A stretch of 64,000 bases of DNA from Microvirga subterranea. Lineage in GTDB: Bacteria; Pseudomonadota; Alphaproteobacteria; Rhizobiales; Beijerinckiaceae. The translations under genes and the position numbers were made by a program. Below the pieces are notes generated by a model that had not been told where the DNA came from, ran no database searches, and worked only from the letters and a program-made list of their open reading frames with translations. Positions 33,792-42,339 of the stretch are shown here, in pieces (the stretch's first letter is position 1; every line of letters begins with the position of its first letter). The stretch is from positions 1 to 64,000 of the forward strand of contig NZ_QQBB01000003.1 in NCBI RefSeq assembly GCF_003350535.1, given 5' to 3'.

Positions 33792-34404
33792 GGAAATCTC
33801 ATTGATATGCTGAGCCGTATGGCGTTGGGAGAGTGTCTTGCTCGCAAGATCGGGAAGGTCTGAAACGGGTCAAAATGTAACGTTGGACGGACCGAATGAA
33901 TGTCGGCTCATGCCGCCAAAGCAGAAATCCGGGTAAAGTCTGCCCCTGCCAATAACAGCTATTCGCATTCATTCAGATCCGCGGCCACTTTGTCGGCTCG
34001 AGGCAATGTTCAAATGGAAAAAAGCTCAGGCTCCAGGGCGAACGGACAGGATGCCTTCGCACCTCTTCCTTGCACACTACGGGCCTTGGCTGAATGGGTA
34101 CCAGTCGGGCGCCCGCATCGTCAGGCAAGCACAGGGACAGGCCGGGCCAGATTACATCCGTCGTGGCATGCCTCCTCACACAACCCACCGTGCCGGCGAC
34201 CTCAGTCAGCCGATCGGAGTCCATCATCAGCTAGCAGGGCTCGAGTCCCGTTTCCGCCCAGGCGCACTCGCTCTGCAAAAGTGGCACTCGAAAAGGGGCG
34301 GCACTAACAGGCGATAACGCCGACGAATGTTACCTTAAACGTTACCTAGCACCGACCTGTTCGGCTCCGTAACGCCAATATCCTATCTAAGTTCTTGGAA
34401 ACAT
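33792..34404. other. Intergenic stretch next to tRNA-Lys
   Basis: No gene is supported; the open frames here lack ribosome sites and motifs. Close direct repeats TGTTACCT and CGTTACCT (about 34328-34350) sit between the accessory region and the 3' end of tRNA-Lys. I see no integrase or attachment-site duplicate of the tRNA end. Confidence 0.4.
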
Positions 34405-34480
<76 letters not shown>

Positions 34481-34730
34481 GTCGCGGAAGCAGATGCTGC
34501 CTAGAGCAATGGCGACTTCCACGCAACTGCCAACGGCTAAGCTCGCTCATTAGCTACGATTTGGCGCTGGCTGATTCGGTTGGATCTTATTCAAACCGTA
34601 TGCGATCAGGACTAACTGCCGGCACCAGAGACGCTATTTAGCGCCCGTAGCTCGTTACCCTGGATGTTGCCCGGCAAGGACGGCAAATGCGACGCAAGGC
34701 CGCCAAAGCTATATAACTCATTGATTTTAT

Positions 34731-34807
34731 TGGCGACCCCGGCAGGGCTCGAACCTGCGACCTACTGCTTAGAAGGCAGTTGCTCTATCCAGCTGAGCTA
34801 CGGGGCC
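34731..34807 (-). tRNA. tRNA-Arg(TCT)
   Basis: Acceptor GGCCCCG pairs with CGGGGTC (one G-U). The D-arm is AGCTCAGCTGGATAGAGC, the anticodon loop CTTCTAA gives TCT, the T-arm is CAGGTTCGAGCCCTG, and CCA is encoded. The gap to tRNA-Lys (250 bp) holds no other feature. Confidence 0.97.
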
Positions 34808-34827
34808 GCGCGCGAGGCGGCTGGACG

Positions 34828-35133
34828 TCAGTGCGTCCAGCGGTCGACGCGGTTGAACTTGAAATTGTCCGAATAGGCCATGAGGCGGCGCTTGACGTCG
34901 TGCGGCTCCTCGACCCGGTAGGCGATGCCCTCTCGCTGAGCGTAGGCGATGGCCTCTTCCTTGGTGTCGAACCAGAGCCGTAGCTGCTGACGGGTGTCGC
35001 CCGAGCTCGTCCATCCCATAAGGGGCTCAATCTCTCGCGGCTTGTCTTGGTCGAAGACCAGCAGCCACTGCTTCGTACGGGCGAGACCGGACTGCGTTGC
35101 GGACTTGGCGGGCTTATAAATCCGTGCGGACAT
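34828..35133 (-). CDS. ETC complex I subunit, NDUFS4-like (18 kDa accessory subunit)
   Basis: The 101-residue protein begins MSARIYKPAKSATQSGLART and carries the NDUFS4 blocks WLLVFDQDKPREIEPLMGWT, SSGDTRQQLRLWF, EEAIAYAQREGI and the end NFKFNRVDRWTH. This subunit exists in alphaproteobacterial and mitochondrial complex I and binds near the NADH-oxidising arm. It is a full-length bacterial form without a presequence. It lies between tRNA-Arg and tRNA-Pro, away from the nuo operon, as is usual in this class. Confidence 0.95.
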   Translation of the reverse strand: MSARIYKPAKSATQSGLARTKQWLLVFDQDKPREIEPLMGWTSSGDTRQQLRLWFDTKEEAIAYAQREGIAYRVEEPHDVKRRLMAYSDNFKFNRVDRWTH

Positions 35134-35172
35134 CGGGTTCAGGAACTCTCTCGAACGTTCGGCCGGTGAGGA

Positions 35173-35249
35173 TGGTCGGGGCGGCAGGATTTGAACCCGC
35201 GACCCTCTGCTCCCAAAGCAGATGCGCTACCAGACTGCGCTACACCCCG
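35173..35249 (-). tRNA. tRNA-Pro(TGG)
   Basis: Acceptor CGGGGTG pairs with CGCCCCG. The D-arm is AGCGCAGTCTGGTAGCGC, the anticodon loop TTTGGGA gives TGG, the T-arm is CGGGTTCAAATCCTG, and CCA is encoded. Confidence 0.97.
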
Positions 35250-35308
35250 CCTTCGTCACCAGGGCTGTTGGCTATCACGGGACCCCCACTTCAGCAAGCT
35301 CCAGAAGG

Positions 35309-35776
35309 CTACCTCTTGAACAAGGGGTGCTCAATCCGGTCCCCCGCCTTGATTCCAAGGCGGGCAGCAGTTCCGGCATTCAACTCCAGAACGGCCAAGA
35401 CCGGTTCGCCAGAGGGAATGGTGCGGGTCGACAAAGGTTCCGTATTGGCGGCAATCCGGGCGATGGTCCCGTCCGGCCGGATGAACAGCATGTCCAGGGG
35501 CAGATAGGTGTTCTGCATCCACATGGCGACCGGCTCGACCCGGCCGAAATCGAACAGCATGCCCCTGTCAGCCGGCATCGTACGGCGGAACATCAGGCCC
35601 TGCGCCCGGTCGGCCTCGTTCCGCGCCACCTCCACCTGGAAGCTTTGCCGTTGGCCGCTCGGGGAGACGATAGCCAGGGATTCCAGGGCCTGAGCATAGG
35701 CGGCGCCGATGAAGGCGGCGCACAGGCCGACAGCGAGGGCAAGGGCCCGCAGGGGACGCAACACGGGCAAGCTCAT
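35309..35776 (-). CDS. Exported DUF192 protein
   Basis: The 155-residue protein has a signal peptide ([20 protein letters not shown]) and a complete DUF192 domain: [49 protein letters not shown], and [21 protein letters not shown]192 proteins are small beta-barrel proteins of unclear role. The ATG at 35776 overlaps the TGA of the cold-shock gene by one base, so the two are translationally coupled. The coupling recurs in related genomes as far as I recall. Confidence 0.92.
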   Translation of the reverse strand: MSLPVLRPLRALALAVGLCAAFIGAAYAQALESLAIVSPSGQRQSFQVEVARNEADRAQGLMFRRTMPADRGMLFDFGRVEPVAMWMQNTYLPLDMLFIRPDGTIARIAANTEPLSTRTIPSGEPVLAVLELNAGTAARLGIKAGDRIEHPLFKR

Positions 35777-36396
35777 CAATGGGAGTGCGGCAGGGACATG
35801 TCGGCAAGACGGACTTCGGCCGCCATCAGGCCCTTGGAGCCGTCGCCGAAGCGCACATAGACCTGCTCGCCCGGCTTGAGCTCGGCAATGCCGTAGCGCC
35901 GCAAGGTCTCCATATGGACGAAGATGTCCGGTTTTCCTTCACCCTGGGTCAGGAAGCCGAATCCCCGCAGGCGGTTGAACCACTTCACCACCGCAGGCTC
36001 GAGGCCGCTGGTCGGCACCACCTGGACATGGGTCCTGGGAAGCGGGAGCTCCGACGGGTGCAGGGCGGTCGATTCGTCCAGCGAAAGAATGCGGAAAGCC
36101 TGGAGGCCCCGCGGCCGCTGGACAGCCTCCACCACGATGCGTGCGCCCTCATTCGCAGCCTGGTATCCGTCCCGGCGCAGGCAGGTCACATGGAGGAGCA
36201 CGTCCGGCAGACCGTTGTCCGGCACGATGAAGCCGAACCCCTTGGCCACGTCGAACCACTTGATATGTCCGCTGACCTGAATGAGTTCGAGCGCACCCTC
36301 CTCGGAAACAGGACGCGCCTCCTCTCGCCGACCGGCATCAAAGGAGGACTGCTCCCCATGGAGGCTGAATGAGTTGGAGCCGTAATCGCTAGTCAT
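35776..36396 (-). CDS. Protein with two cold-shock domains
   Basis: The 206-residue protein has two cold-shock domains. The first at about residues 40-105 has VSGHIKWFDVAKGFGFIVPD and LLHVTCLRRDG. The second at about 135-200 has AVVKWFNRLRGFGFLTQGEG and IFVHMETLRRYG. Each keeps the RNP1-type GFGF motif and the RNP2-type (F)VH/LHV motif, so both probably bind single-stranded RNA or DNA. Single-domain Csp proteins are about 70 residues, so this is the double form common in Alphaproteobacteria. It leads the csp-DUF192 unit. Confidence 0.94.
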   Translation of the reverse strand: MTSDYGSNSFSLHGEQSSFDAGRREEARPVSEEGALELIQVSGHIKWFDVAKGFGFIVPDNGLPDVLLHVTCLRRDGYQAANEGARIVVEAVQRPRGLQAFRILSLDESTALHPSELPLPRTHVQVVPTSGLEPAVVKWFNRLRGFGFLTQGEGKPDIFVHMETLRRYGIAELKPGEQVYVRFGDGSKGLMAAEVRLADMSLPHSH

Positions 36397-36526
36397 GAAA
36401 AAACCCAGACTCGAATCACAAACCAGATTCTTAACGAGAGGATAACATCGTCCTGAGTCAGGGGAAGTCAGAAACGCTCACATGCCGATGATGAATTTTC
36501 TTGCATTCGGTAAGAGCTTCTAATTC

Positions 36527-37279
36527 CTAAACAAAGACGGAAAGCACGGATCCTATTTCTTCATGGATCACGAGATCGGCTATTCCGTCGAGGGGCGTTG
36601 GCTCCCGACTGATGATCACGAGCCTGGCGCCGTTCTCCTTCGCAAGCTCGGGGAAGGCCGCCGCGGGATACACCATCAGGGAGGAGCCTGCGACCAGGAA
36701 GAGGTCGCAGCCCAGCGCCAGCCGACGCGCCCGGCGCATCGCCGTTTCCGGCATGGCCTGGCCGAACGAGATGGTCGCCGACTTGAGGATGCCCCCGCAG
36801 GCCTGGCAGGTGGGCGGGTCTCCGCTGGCCTCGAAGCGACTGCGGATCCATCCGAGATCGTACGGACGCTGGCACGTCAGGCATTTCGCATAGGTGCCGT
36901 TGCCGTGAAGCTCGATCACCTGATCGTCCGAGAGGCCGGACGCCTGATGAAGGCCGTCGATGTTCTGGGTGATCACGGCGGGCATGCGGCCCGAGGCGAC
37001 GAGAGCCGCAAGCCCGAGATGCCCAGGGTTCGGGCGGACCCCGCGATAGAGATCGTCCATGGCGAACTTCCGCCGCCATGCCTCCCGGCGAGCCTCTTCG
37101 CTGCGCAGGAAGACCTCGAAGTCGATCGGCTTGTGCCGCATCCAGGGGCTATTCGGGGATCGGAAGTCGGGCACGCCGCTCTCCGTCGAGATCCCGGCGC
37201 CGGTGAATCCGACGACAACGTCCGATTCGCCGACCATTTCCTGGAGGGCGGTGATTGACGCGGAGAGGCGATCGGTCAT
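36527..37279 (-). CDS. Sir2-family NAD-dependent protein deacylase
   Basis: The 250-residue protein starts at ATG 37279 (MTDRLSASITALQEMV). The open frame runs on for 478 codons upstream, but that part is the antisense of the acyltransferase gene. The sirtuin core is complete: VVGFTGAGISTESGVPDFRS, TQNIDGLHQASG, the catalytic His in IELHGNGTYAKC, a zinc site of two Cys pairs (CLTC and CQAC) and VAGSSLMVYPAA. It removes acyl groups from protein lysines using NAD. A class-typical length and no extra domain are seen. Confidence 0.95.
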   Translation of the reverse strand: MTDRLSASITALQEMVGESDVVVGFTGAGISTESGVPDFRSPNSPWMRHKPIDFEVFLRSEEARREAWRRKFAMDDLYRGVRPNPGHLGLAALVASGRMPAVITQNIDGLHQASGLSDDQVIELHGNGTYAKCLTCQRPYDLGWIRSRFEASGDPPTCQACGGILKSATISFGQAMPETAMRRARRLALGCDLFLVAGSSLMVYPAAAFPELAKENGARLVIISREPTPLDGIADLVIHEEIGSVLSVFV

Positions 37280-37354
37280 GAAGCTGATATAGGAACGCCC
37301 GCCGAGGCGTGACACCCCTCCCCGCTGGCACAGAATCGACAGGGCGAAAGCGAC

Positions 37355-38329
37355 GTGACCGTTCACAGCATCCAAAGCAAGGCCGCCGCGTCCCAGCGTT
37401 GGGACGCCATCGACGTCGCCCGCGGCCTGGCGATCTGCGCCATGGTGGTCTACCACTTCAGCTGGGACCTGAGCTTCCTCAAGCTGATCGCGACGAACAT
37501 CCTCCAGGTGCCGGCGTGGCGCTGGTTCGCACGCGGCATCGCGGGCTCCTTCCTGCTTCTGGCGGGTGTCGGGCTTGCCCTCGCCCATGCACAGGGTTTC
37601 CGGAAGGCTCCGTTCCTTCGGCGGCTTGCGAAGGTGGGGGGAGCGGCCCTGGCCGTGACCCTGGTGACGTTCTTCGCTTTCCCGGAGAGCTATATCTTCT
37701 TCGGCATCCTTCACTGCATCGCGGTCTCCAGCATCATCGCCCTGCCCTTCCTCAGGCTTCATCCGGCGCTGACCCTCGCGGTCGCAGTCGCGTGCTTCGT
37801 AATGCCTTGGGTTTTCACCAGCCCGGCGCTCGATCAGCCCTGGCTCGACTGGCTCGGCCTCGGATCGACCGACCCGGTCACGAACGACTACGTGCCGATC
37901 TTTCCCTGGTTCGGCTTTGTCCTCAGCGGAGTCGCGGTCGGGAAATGGCTTCTCCGCCTTAGGGAGACGATGGTCCTCGCGCGTTGGCGGGCGACCAATT
38001 GGCTCTCGAAAGGCCTCGTCTGGGCCGGTCGCAAGAGCCTGCCGATCTATCTCACCCACCAGATCGTCCTGCTCGCTGTGCTCTACGGCGTCCTGCAGAT
38101 CGTCGGTCCCAATCCTGCCGCGGAAGCGCGCCCGTTCATTGCGGAATGCGAGGCGAACTGCGTCGAGCAGAACGGCCAGCCCGGTCTGTGCCGCTCGACC
38201 TGCACATGCATCGCCGAGAACCTGCGCCAGAGCGACGTCTGGCGAAAGATCCTCGACGGCACGGTCACTGCCGAGGACCAGACGCGGATCTCGCGGACCG
38301 CGCAGCAATGCCTGCGCAGGGCCCCTTAA
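37355..38329 (+). CDS. DUF1624/heparan-alpha-glucosaminide acetyltransferase-like membrane protein with Cys-rich tail
   Basis: The 324-residue protein starts with GTG 37355. It has about eight transmembrane helices, with the DUF1624/HGSNAT_cat signatures RWDAIDVARGLAICAMVVYH near residue 16, the IFFGILHCIAVSSI helix and YVPIFPWFGFVLSGVAVGKW. Members move acyl groups across membranes. After the last helix (LPIYLTHQIVLLAVLYGVLQ) comes an extra tail of about 65 residues with CEANCVEQNGQPGLCRSTCTC and one further Cys near the end. This may be a disulfide-linked domain. Its 3' end overlaps the convergent agmatinase gene by four bases. Confidence 0.85.
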   Translation: MTVHSIQSKAAASQRWDAIDVARGLAICAMVVYHFSWDLSFLKLIATNILQVPAWRWFARGIAGSFLLLAGVGLALAHAQGFRKAPFLRRLAKVGGAALAVTLVTFFAFPESYIFFGILHCIAVSSIIALPFLRLHPALTLAVAVACFVMPWVFTSPALDQPWLDWLGLGSTDPVTNDYVPIFPWFGFVLSGVAVGKWLLRLRETMVLARWRATNWLSKGLVWAGRKSLPIYLTHQIVLLAVLYGVLQIVGPNPAAEARPFIAECEANCVEQNGQPGLCRSTCTCIAENLRQSDVWRKILDGTVTAEDQTRISRTAQQCLRRAP

Positions 38330-39363
38330 GCGCCGGCCGCGTTCGAACGGCCCTCGCCCCGCTCGAAACGGGACTCGGCCAGAAGGCAGAGAAGTTCGAA
38401 GGCGATCGAGGCGCCGACCAGTGCGGTGCCGCCGGACTGATCGAGGGGTGGCGAGACCTCGACCATGTCGGCGCCGACGAGGTTCAGGTGGCGGAAGCCG
38501 CGCACGAGCTGGAGCGCCTCCCGGCTCGTGAACCCGCCGATCTCCGGCGTCCCCGTGCCGGGGGCGAAGGCAGGATCGATCGAGTCGATGTCGAAGGTGA
38601 AATAGGTCGGCGCCATGCCGACGACCCGGCGCGCCTCGGCGATGGCGTAGGGAACTCCCTTCTCCACCACCTCTTCCATGTCGATGATGCGGATGCCCTG
38701 ATCCAGGGCCCACTGGCGTTCATCGGCGGAGTACATCGTGCCGCGGATGCCGATCTGCACCATGCGCCCGGGATCGAGGACGCCATCCTCGATGGCGCGG
38801 CGGAAGGGCGTTCCATGGGTCAGCTTCTGGCCGCCGAAGAACGTGTCGCCGGTATCGCTGTGGGCGTCGACATGGATTAGCCCGAGGGGCTGGTTCGAGC
38901 CGAGCGCTCGCAGGATCGGATAGGAGACGATGTGGTCGCCGCCGATCGACAGGGGCACGACTCCGCCCTGGTGGAGATAGGACACCTCCGCCTCGATCCG
39001 TCGGAGGGTGTCCTGCACGTCGATCGGGTTGACCGGGACATCGCCGATGTCCGCGCAAGCGCAGAGATCGTAGGGTGCGACCAGGGTGCCATAATTCACG
39101 AAGCGCATCAGGGACGACGCCTCCCGCACCTGCCTCGGACCGAGGCGCGTGCCGGGCCGATTGGTGGTCGCACCGTCGAACGGAATCCCGAGAAGGGCGA
39201 TGTCGATCCGACCCGGCGCTTCGGTCGGCGCGAGGTACGGCAGCCTCATGAATGTGGAGATGCCGGCAAACCGCGGCACGACCATGCCGGAAAGAGGCTG
39301 AAAGGCCTCCAGGCGCTCCGGACGGGTTAGCCGATCCGTCTTCGTCTTCAGGTTCTGAGCCAT
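38326..39363 (-). CDS. speB: Agmatinase-type ureohydrolase
   Basis: About 345 residues from ATG 39363 (MAQNLKTKTDRL); an upstream ATG at 39393 is also possible. The arginase fold shows the manganese sites SIGGDHIVSYP, HVDAHSDTGD and FDIDSIDPAFAPGTGTPE, with the GGFTSREAL substrate region. Its length and N-terminus (GIPFDGATTNRPGTRLGPR) fit agmatinases and guanidinobutyrases, which release urea. The Lrp regulator lies upstream on the same strand, so an amino-acid-responsive control is likely. The substrate could also be another guanidino compound. Confidence 0.9.
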   Translation of the reverse strand: MAQNLKTKTDRLTRPERLEAFQPLSGMVVPRFAGISTFMRLPYLAPTEAPGRIDIALLGIPFDGATTNRPGTRLGPRQVREASSLMRFVNYGTLVAPYDLCACADIGDVPVNPIDVQDTLRRIEAEVSYLHQGGVVPLSIGGDHIVSYPILRALGSNQPLGLIHVDAHSDTGDTFFGGQKLTHGTPFRRAIEDGVLDPGRMVQIGIRGTMYSADERQWALDQGIRIIDMEEVVEKGVPYAIAEARRVVGMAPTYFTFDIDSIDPAFAPGTGTPEIGGFTSREALQLVRGFRHLNLVGADMVEVSPPLDQSGGTALVGASIAFELLCLLAESRFERGEGRSNAAGA

Positions 39364-39473
39364 CAATTCCCGTCCTTCCACGGCGTCCTCCATGGACAAG
39401 GTTATGAGCGCCTCGCTCCCGATGAGGCCGAAATCCTCATGTGCCGCAGCCAATTCTGTCGTGAGGCCTGGAG

Positions 39474-39995
39474 TCAGACACGATCTCGGCTGTCGGAGGC
39501 CGGGTAGCCCTCGAAGCTCTTGAGGGTCTTCAGCACGAAGGTCGTATGGATGCGCCCGATCCCGAAGGCAGGGTCGGCCAGGAAGGCGTCGGTGAGAGCC
39601 TCGTACGCTGCGAGCGTCGGCGCCACGATCCGGGCGATGTAGTCGTATTCGCCATTCACCACCTGAAGCTCGATGACTGCCGGGTGGGCGCTCAAGGCGC
39701 GTTCCAGCCTCTGCCGGGCGGCGCCCGAAGGGTCCCGCATGCTGATGCTGGCCAGCGCGATGATGTCGTGTCCCAATGCGGACGGCTCGACCAGAACCGT
39801 AAAGCCCCGGATGACGCCATTTTGCTCAAGGCGCTTGACTCGCTCCAGGCAGGGCCGGGCGGAAAGCCCCACGCGCTCGGATAGCGCCTGGTAGGTGATC
39901 CGGCCGTTCCGGCGAAGCGCCTCGAGAATCGAGAGGTCGATCCTGTCGAGCCGGTTCCTGGCTTCGCGGCTAAGCGGCTTCACCGGCAGCTTCAT
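39474..39995 (-). CDS. Lrp/AsnC family transcriptional regulator
   Basis: The 173-residue protein starts at ATG 39995 (MKLPVKPLSREARNRLDRID). The helix-turn-helix is LRRNGRITYQALSERVGLSA then RPCLERVKRLEQNGVIRG. The C-terminal RAM effector domain shows VVNGEYDYIARIVAPTLAAYE. It lies 110 bp upstream of the agmatinase start and most likely regulates it in response to an amino acid such as arginine or ornithine. A longer open frame in front has no start-site support. Confidence 0.93.
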   Translation of the reverse strand: MKLPVKPLSREARNRLDRIDLSILEALRRNGRITYQALSERVGLSARPCLERVKRLEQNGVIRGFTVLVEPSALGHDIIALASISMRDPSGAARQRLERALSAHPAVIELQVVNGEYDYIARIVAPTLAAYEALTDAFLADPAFGIGRIHTTFVLKTLKSFEGYPASDSRDRV

Positions 39996-40217
39996 GATTC
40001 CTCTCAATCGACTGGCACATGCCGCGCGCCCTGGAACGAGCGCAAAGCTTGGGGTCTCTATCGTACCATCAGGCACCGTGGCAATTCCATGGTGGCTTGA
40101 CCGCCGGCTCGGGGCGCCGACAATCGCTCGCACCCGGGCAAACCAAATCCGGTTCGGGCGAGTTGAGGGTACTGTGATCCGGGCGTTGCGTCCGTGATCC
40201 GAACGGGAGGACGAGCC

Positions 40218-40847
40218 TTGCTGGTGCTGCGGGACTTTCTGACGGAGCTTCCTCTGATCGCCATTCTGAGGGGACTGAAGCCGGAGAATGCCGAGGCGAC
40301 GGGCCACGTGCTCGTGGAGGCCGGCTTTCGCGTGATCGAGGTGCCGCTGAACTCGCCCGATCCGTTCCGCAGCATCGAGACCCTGGCGAAGACCATGCCG
40401 AAGGATGTGCTCGTCGGCGCAGGCACGGTCCTGGAGCCGGAGCTCGTGAACGGCGTGCTCGATGCCGGCGGGCGTCTGATCGTCATGCCTCACGCCGACA
40501 CGGACGTGATCCGGCGCGCTAAGGATTTGCGGCTCGTCTGCACGCCGGGGGTGGCGACGCCGACAGAGGCCTTCGCCGCCCTCAAGGCTGGGGCCGACGC
40601 CATCAAGATCTTCCCGGCGGAGGCCATTCCTCCGGCGGTCGTGAAGGCCTGGCGGGCGGTCCTGCCGAAGGACGTCATCGTCCTGCCCGTCGGCGGCATC
40701 AAGCCGGACACGATGAGGCCCTATGTCGAGGCCGGAGCCAACGGTTTCGGATTGGGGTCCGCCCTGTTCACGCCCTCCATGTCGGTCGAGGACATCGGCT
40801 ACAACGCACGGGAATTCGCGTCCGCCTGGCAGACCCTCCGGGCCTGA
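40218..40847 (+). CDS. dgoA: 2-dehydro-3-deoxy-6-phosphogalactonate (KDPGal) aldolase
   Basis: The 209-residue class I aldolase has the KDPG/KDPGal signatures LIAILRGLKPENAEATGHVL, VIEVPLNSPDPFRSIETL (catalytic Glu), VGAGTVLEPE, the Schiff-base Lys in ADAIKIFPAEAIPP and VLPVGGIKPDTM. Form and motif order fit DgoA of the De Ley-Doudoroff galactose path. It cleaves the phospho-sugar acid to pyruvate and glyceraldehyde 3-phosphate. GGAGGA at 40205 points to TTG 40218 as the start; GTG 40194 is the in-frame alternative. The next gene starts inside its stop codon. Confidence 0.88.
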   Translation: MLVLRDFLTELPLIAILRGLKPENAEATGHVLVEAGFRVIEVPLNSPDPFRSIETLAKTMPKDVLVGAGTVLEPELVNGVLDAGGRLIVMPHADTDVIRRAKDLRLVCTPGVATPTEAFAALKAGADAIKIFPAEAIPPAVVKAWRAVLPKDVIVLPVGGIKPDTMRPYVEAGANGFGLGSALFTPSMSVEDIGYNAREFASAWQTLRA

Positions 40848-41842
40848 TGAGCTGGTTGGTGCAGCCGCGGCTGGTGAACGGCCCGTTCGACGATCCGGGG
40901 CTATACCTGGACTTTCGTTTCGGACGACGGGCGATCCTGTTCGACCTGGGCGATCTGGCCCCCCTCTCCTCGCGGGAGCTGATGCGGGTCAGCCATGCCT
41001 TCGTGTCCCATACGCATGTGGACCATTTCGCCGGGTTCGACCAGTTGCTGCGCGTGTGCCTTCACCGTCCCGGCCCGCTGCACCTGCTGGGCCCGCCCGG
41101 CTTCATCGACCGGGTCGACCACCGGCTTCAGGGCTTCACCTGGAACCTCATCGACGAGACCTCGGTCGACTTCCAGATCCATGTCGGCGAGTTCTGGGAG
41201 GATCGGATTGCCCGCAAGGCGGTCTTCCCGGCGCGCCAGGTCTTCATGCGCCAGGATGCGGAGATCTCCGACTTGCCGCAGCATGTGGTGCTGTCGGAGG
41301 ACGACTTTCACATCGAAGCGGTCAGTCTCGACCATGGGATTCCATCGCTGGCCTTCGCCCTTCGCGAGACTCAACGGGTCAACGTCCGGCGCGGGGTCCT
41401 GGAACGCCTCGGGTTCCCGAAAGGGCCATGGCTCAACCGGGCGAAGAGCCTCATCCGCGCCGGGACCGGGGATGCGGACCTGGACATCCCCGGGATCGGG
41501 CAGATCTCGCTCCGGGACGTGCCGGAAAAGCTGTTCTTCGTCGGCCCCGGTCAATCGATCGCCTATGTCACGGATACGGCATTCAGCGAGGAGAATCGGG
41601 ACAAGATCCTCTTTCTGGCAAGAGACGCGGACCAGCTTTTCATCGAGGCAGTCTTCCTCGAGCGGGATCATCAGCTGGCGGCAGATTCACGGCATCTGAC
41701 GGCGTTCCAGGCGGGCCTGCTCGCGCGCAAGGCAAGGGTCCGCGACCTGAACGTATTCCACCATTCCGCACGGTACCTGAACGAGCCGACCGCGCTCAGG
41801 CACGAAGCCTTCTGGGCCTTCGAGCAGGAAGCCCCGCTCTGA
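40847..41842 (+). CDS. Metallo-beta-lactamase fold hydrolase (RNase Z-like)
   Basis: The 331-residue protein has the zinc motif SHTHVDHFAGFDQL, a second ligand region LDHGIPSLAFAL, SIAYVTDTAFSEENR with the bridging Asp, and HHSARYL near the end. This pattern is that of RNase Z-type MBL proteins, but with a longer insert than tRNase Z. It may process RNA or a small molecule. The ATG overlaps the TGA of the KDPGal aldolase gene (TGATG at 40845-40849), so the two are coupled, although no common pathway is obvious. Confidence 0.85.
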   Translation: MSWLVQPRLVNGPFDDPGLYLDFRFGRRAILFDLGDLAPLSSRELMRVSHAFVSHTHVDHFAGFDQLLRVCLHRPGPLHLLGPPGFIDRVDHRLQGFTWNLIDETSVDFQIHVGEFWEDRIARKAVFPARQVFMRQDAEISDLPQHVVLSEDDFHIEAVSLDHGIPSLAFALRETQRVNVRRGVLERLGFPKGPWLNRAKSLIRAGTGDADLDIPGIGQISLRDVPEKLFFVGPGQSIAYVTDTAFSEENRDKILFLARDADQLFIEAVFLERDHQLAADSRHLTAFQAGLLARKARVRDLNVFHHSARYLNEPTALRHEAFWAFEQEAPL

Positions 41843-41848
41843 GATCCC

Positions 41849-42076
41849 TTAACGCCGGCCGCCGCGGCCGCGGAAGAACGGGACGGTGAGCAGCCGTCGG
41901 CCCGTCTCGTCTGTGATCTCGAGCTCGATATTGCCGGCATCCGCGAGTTGGTCGCGCAGCTCCTCGACGGTCGCGAGAGCCTCGGCGCGGGCCGCCTCGA
42001 TATCGGGAAGTTCGATGCCTTCCTCGTCTTCGTCGAGGTCGTAGCCGTCACGGATGTTGAAGAAGAAGCGCGGCAT
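41849..42076 (-). CDS. DUF6894-type small protein
   Basis: The 75-residue protein has the family opening MPRFFFNIRDGYDLDEDEEG, the block IEAARAEALATVEELRDQLA and the end TVPFFRGRGGRR. It is a small acidic protein widespread in Hyphomicrobiales, function unknown. It converges on the MBL gene, six bases apart. Confidence 0.9.
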   Translation of the reverse strand: MPRFFFNIRDGYDLDEDEEGIELPDIEAARAEALATVEELRDQLADAGNIELEITDETGRRLLTVPFFRGRGGRR

Positions 42077-42188
42077 GGGAGTCCAGCGTCGTAAATGAGG
42101 GGTTTTCGATCTCCCCTCGAATGGAACAGGGGCAGATTAGTTCCGGCCCAAACGATTCGATATTACGATTTTGAGGGGATGTTCCATG

Positions 42189-42263
42189 TGGCGCGGCCTA
42201 GGGGAATCGAACCCCTCTTCCCAGCGTGAAAGGCTGGTGTCCTAACCGATAGACGAAGGCCGC
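42189..42263 (-). tRNA. tRNA-Glu(TTC)
   Basis: Acceptor GCGGCCT pairs with AGGCCGC. The anticodon loop CTTTCAC gives TTC, the T-arm is AGGGGTTCGATTCCCCT, and CCA is encoded. It lies between the DUF6894 and recJ genes on the same strand as both. Confidence 0.97.
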
Positions 42264-42339
42264 TTAATCGGGGCAGTGCCGCCGAAGTGGGCGGACATAT
42301 AGATGGGTTCTTCCCGCACGGCAAGCGCTAAAGGAGCAC

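Noticed and set aside
37280..38713. N-terminal extension of the sirtuin frame
   Set aside because: The extra 478 codons are antisense to the DUF1624 gene; the sirtuin homology starts exactly at the ATG at 37279.
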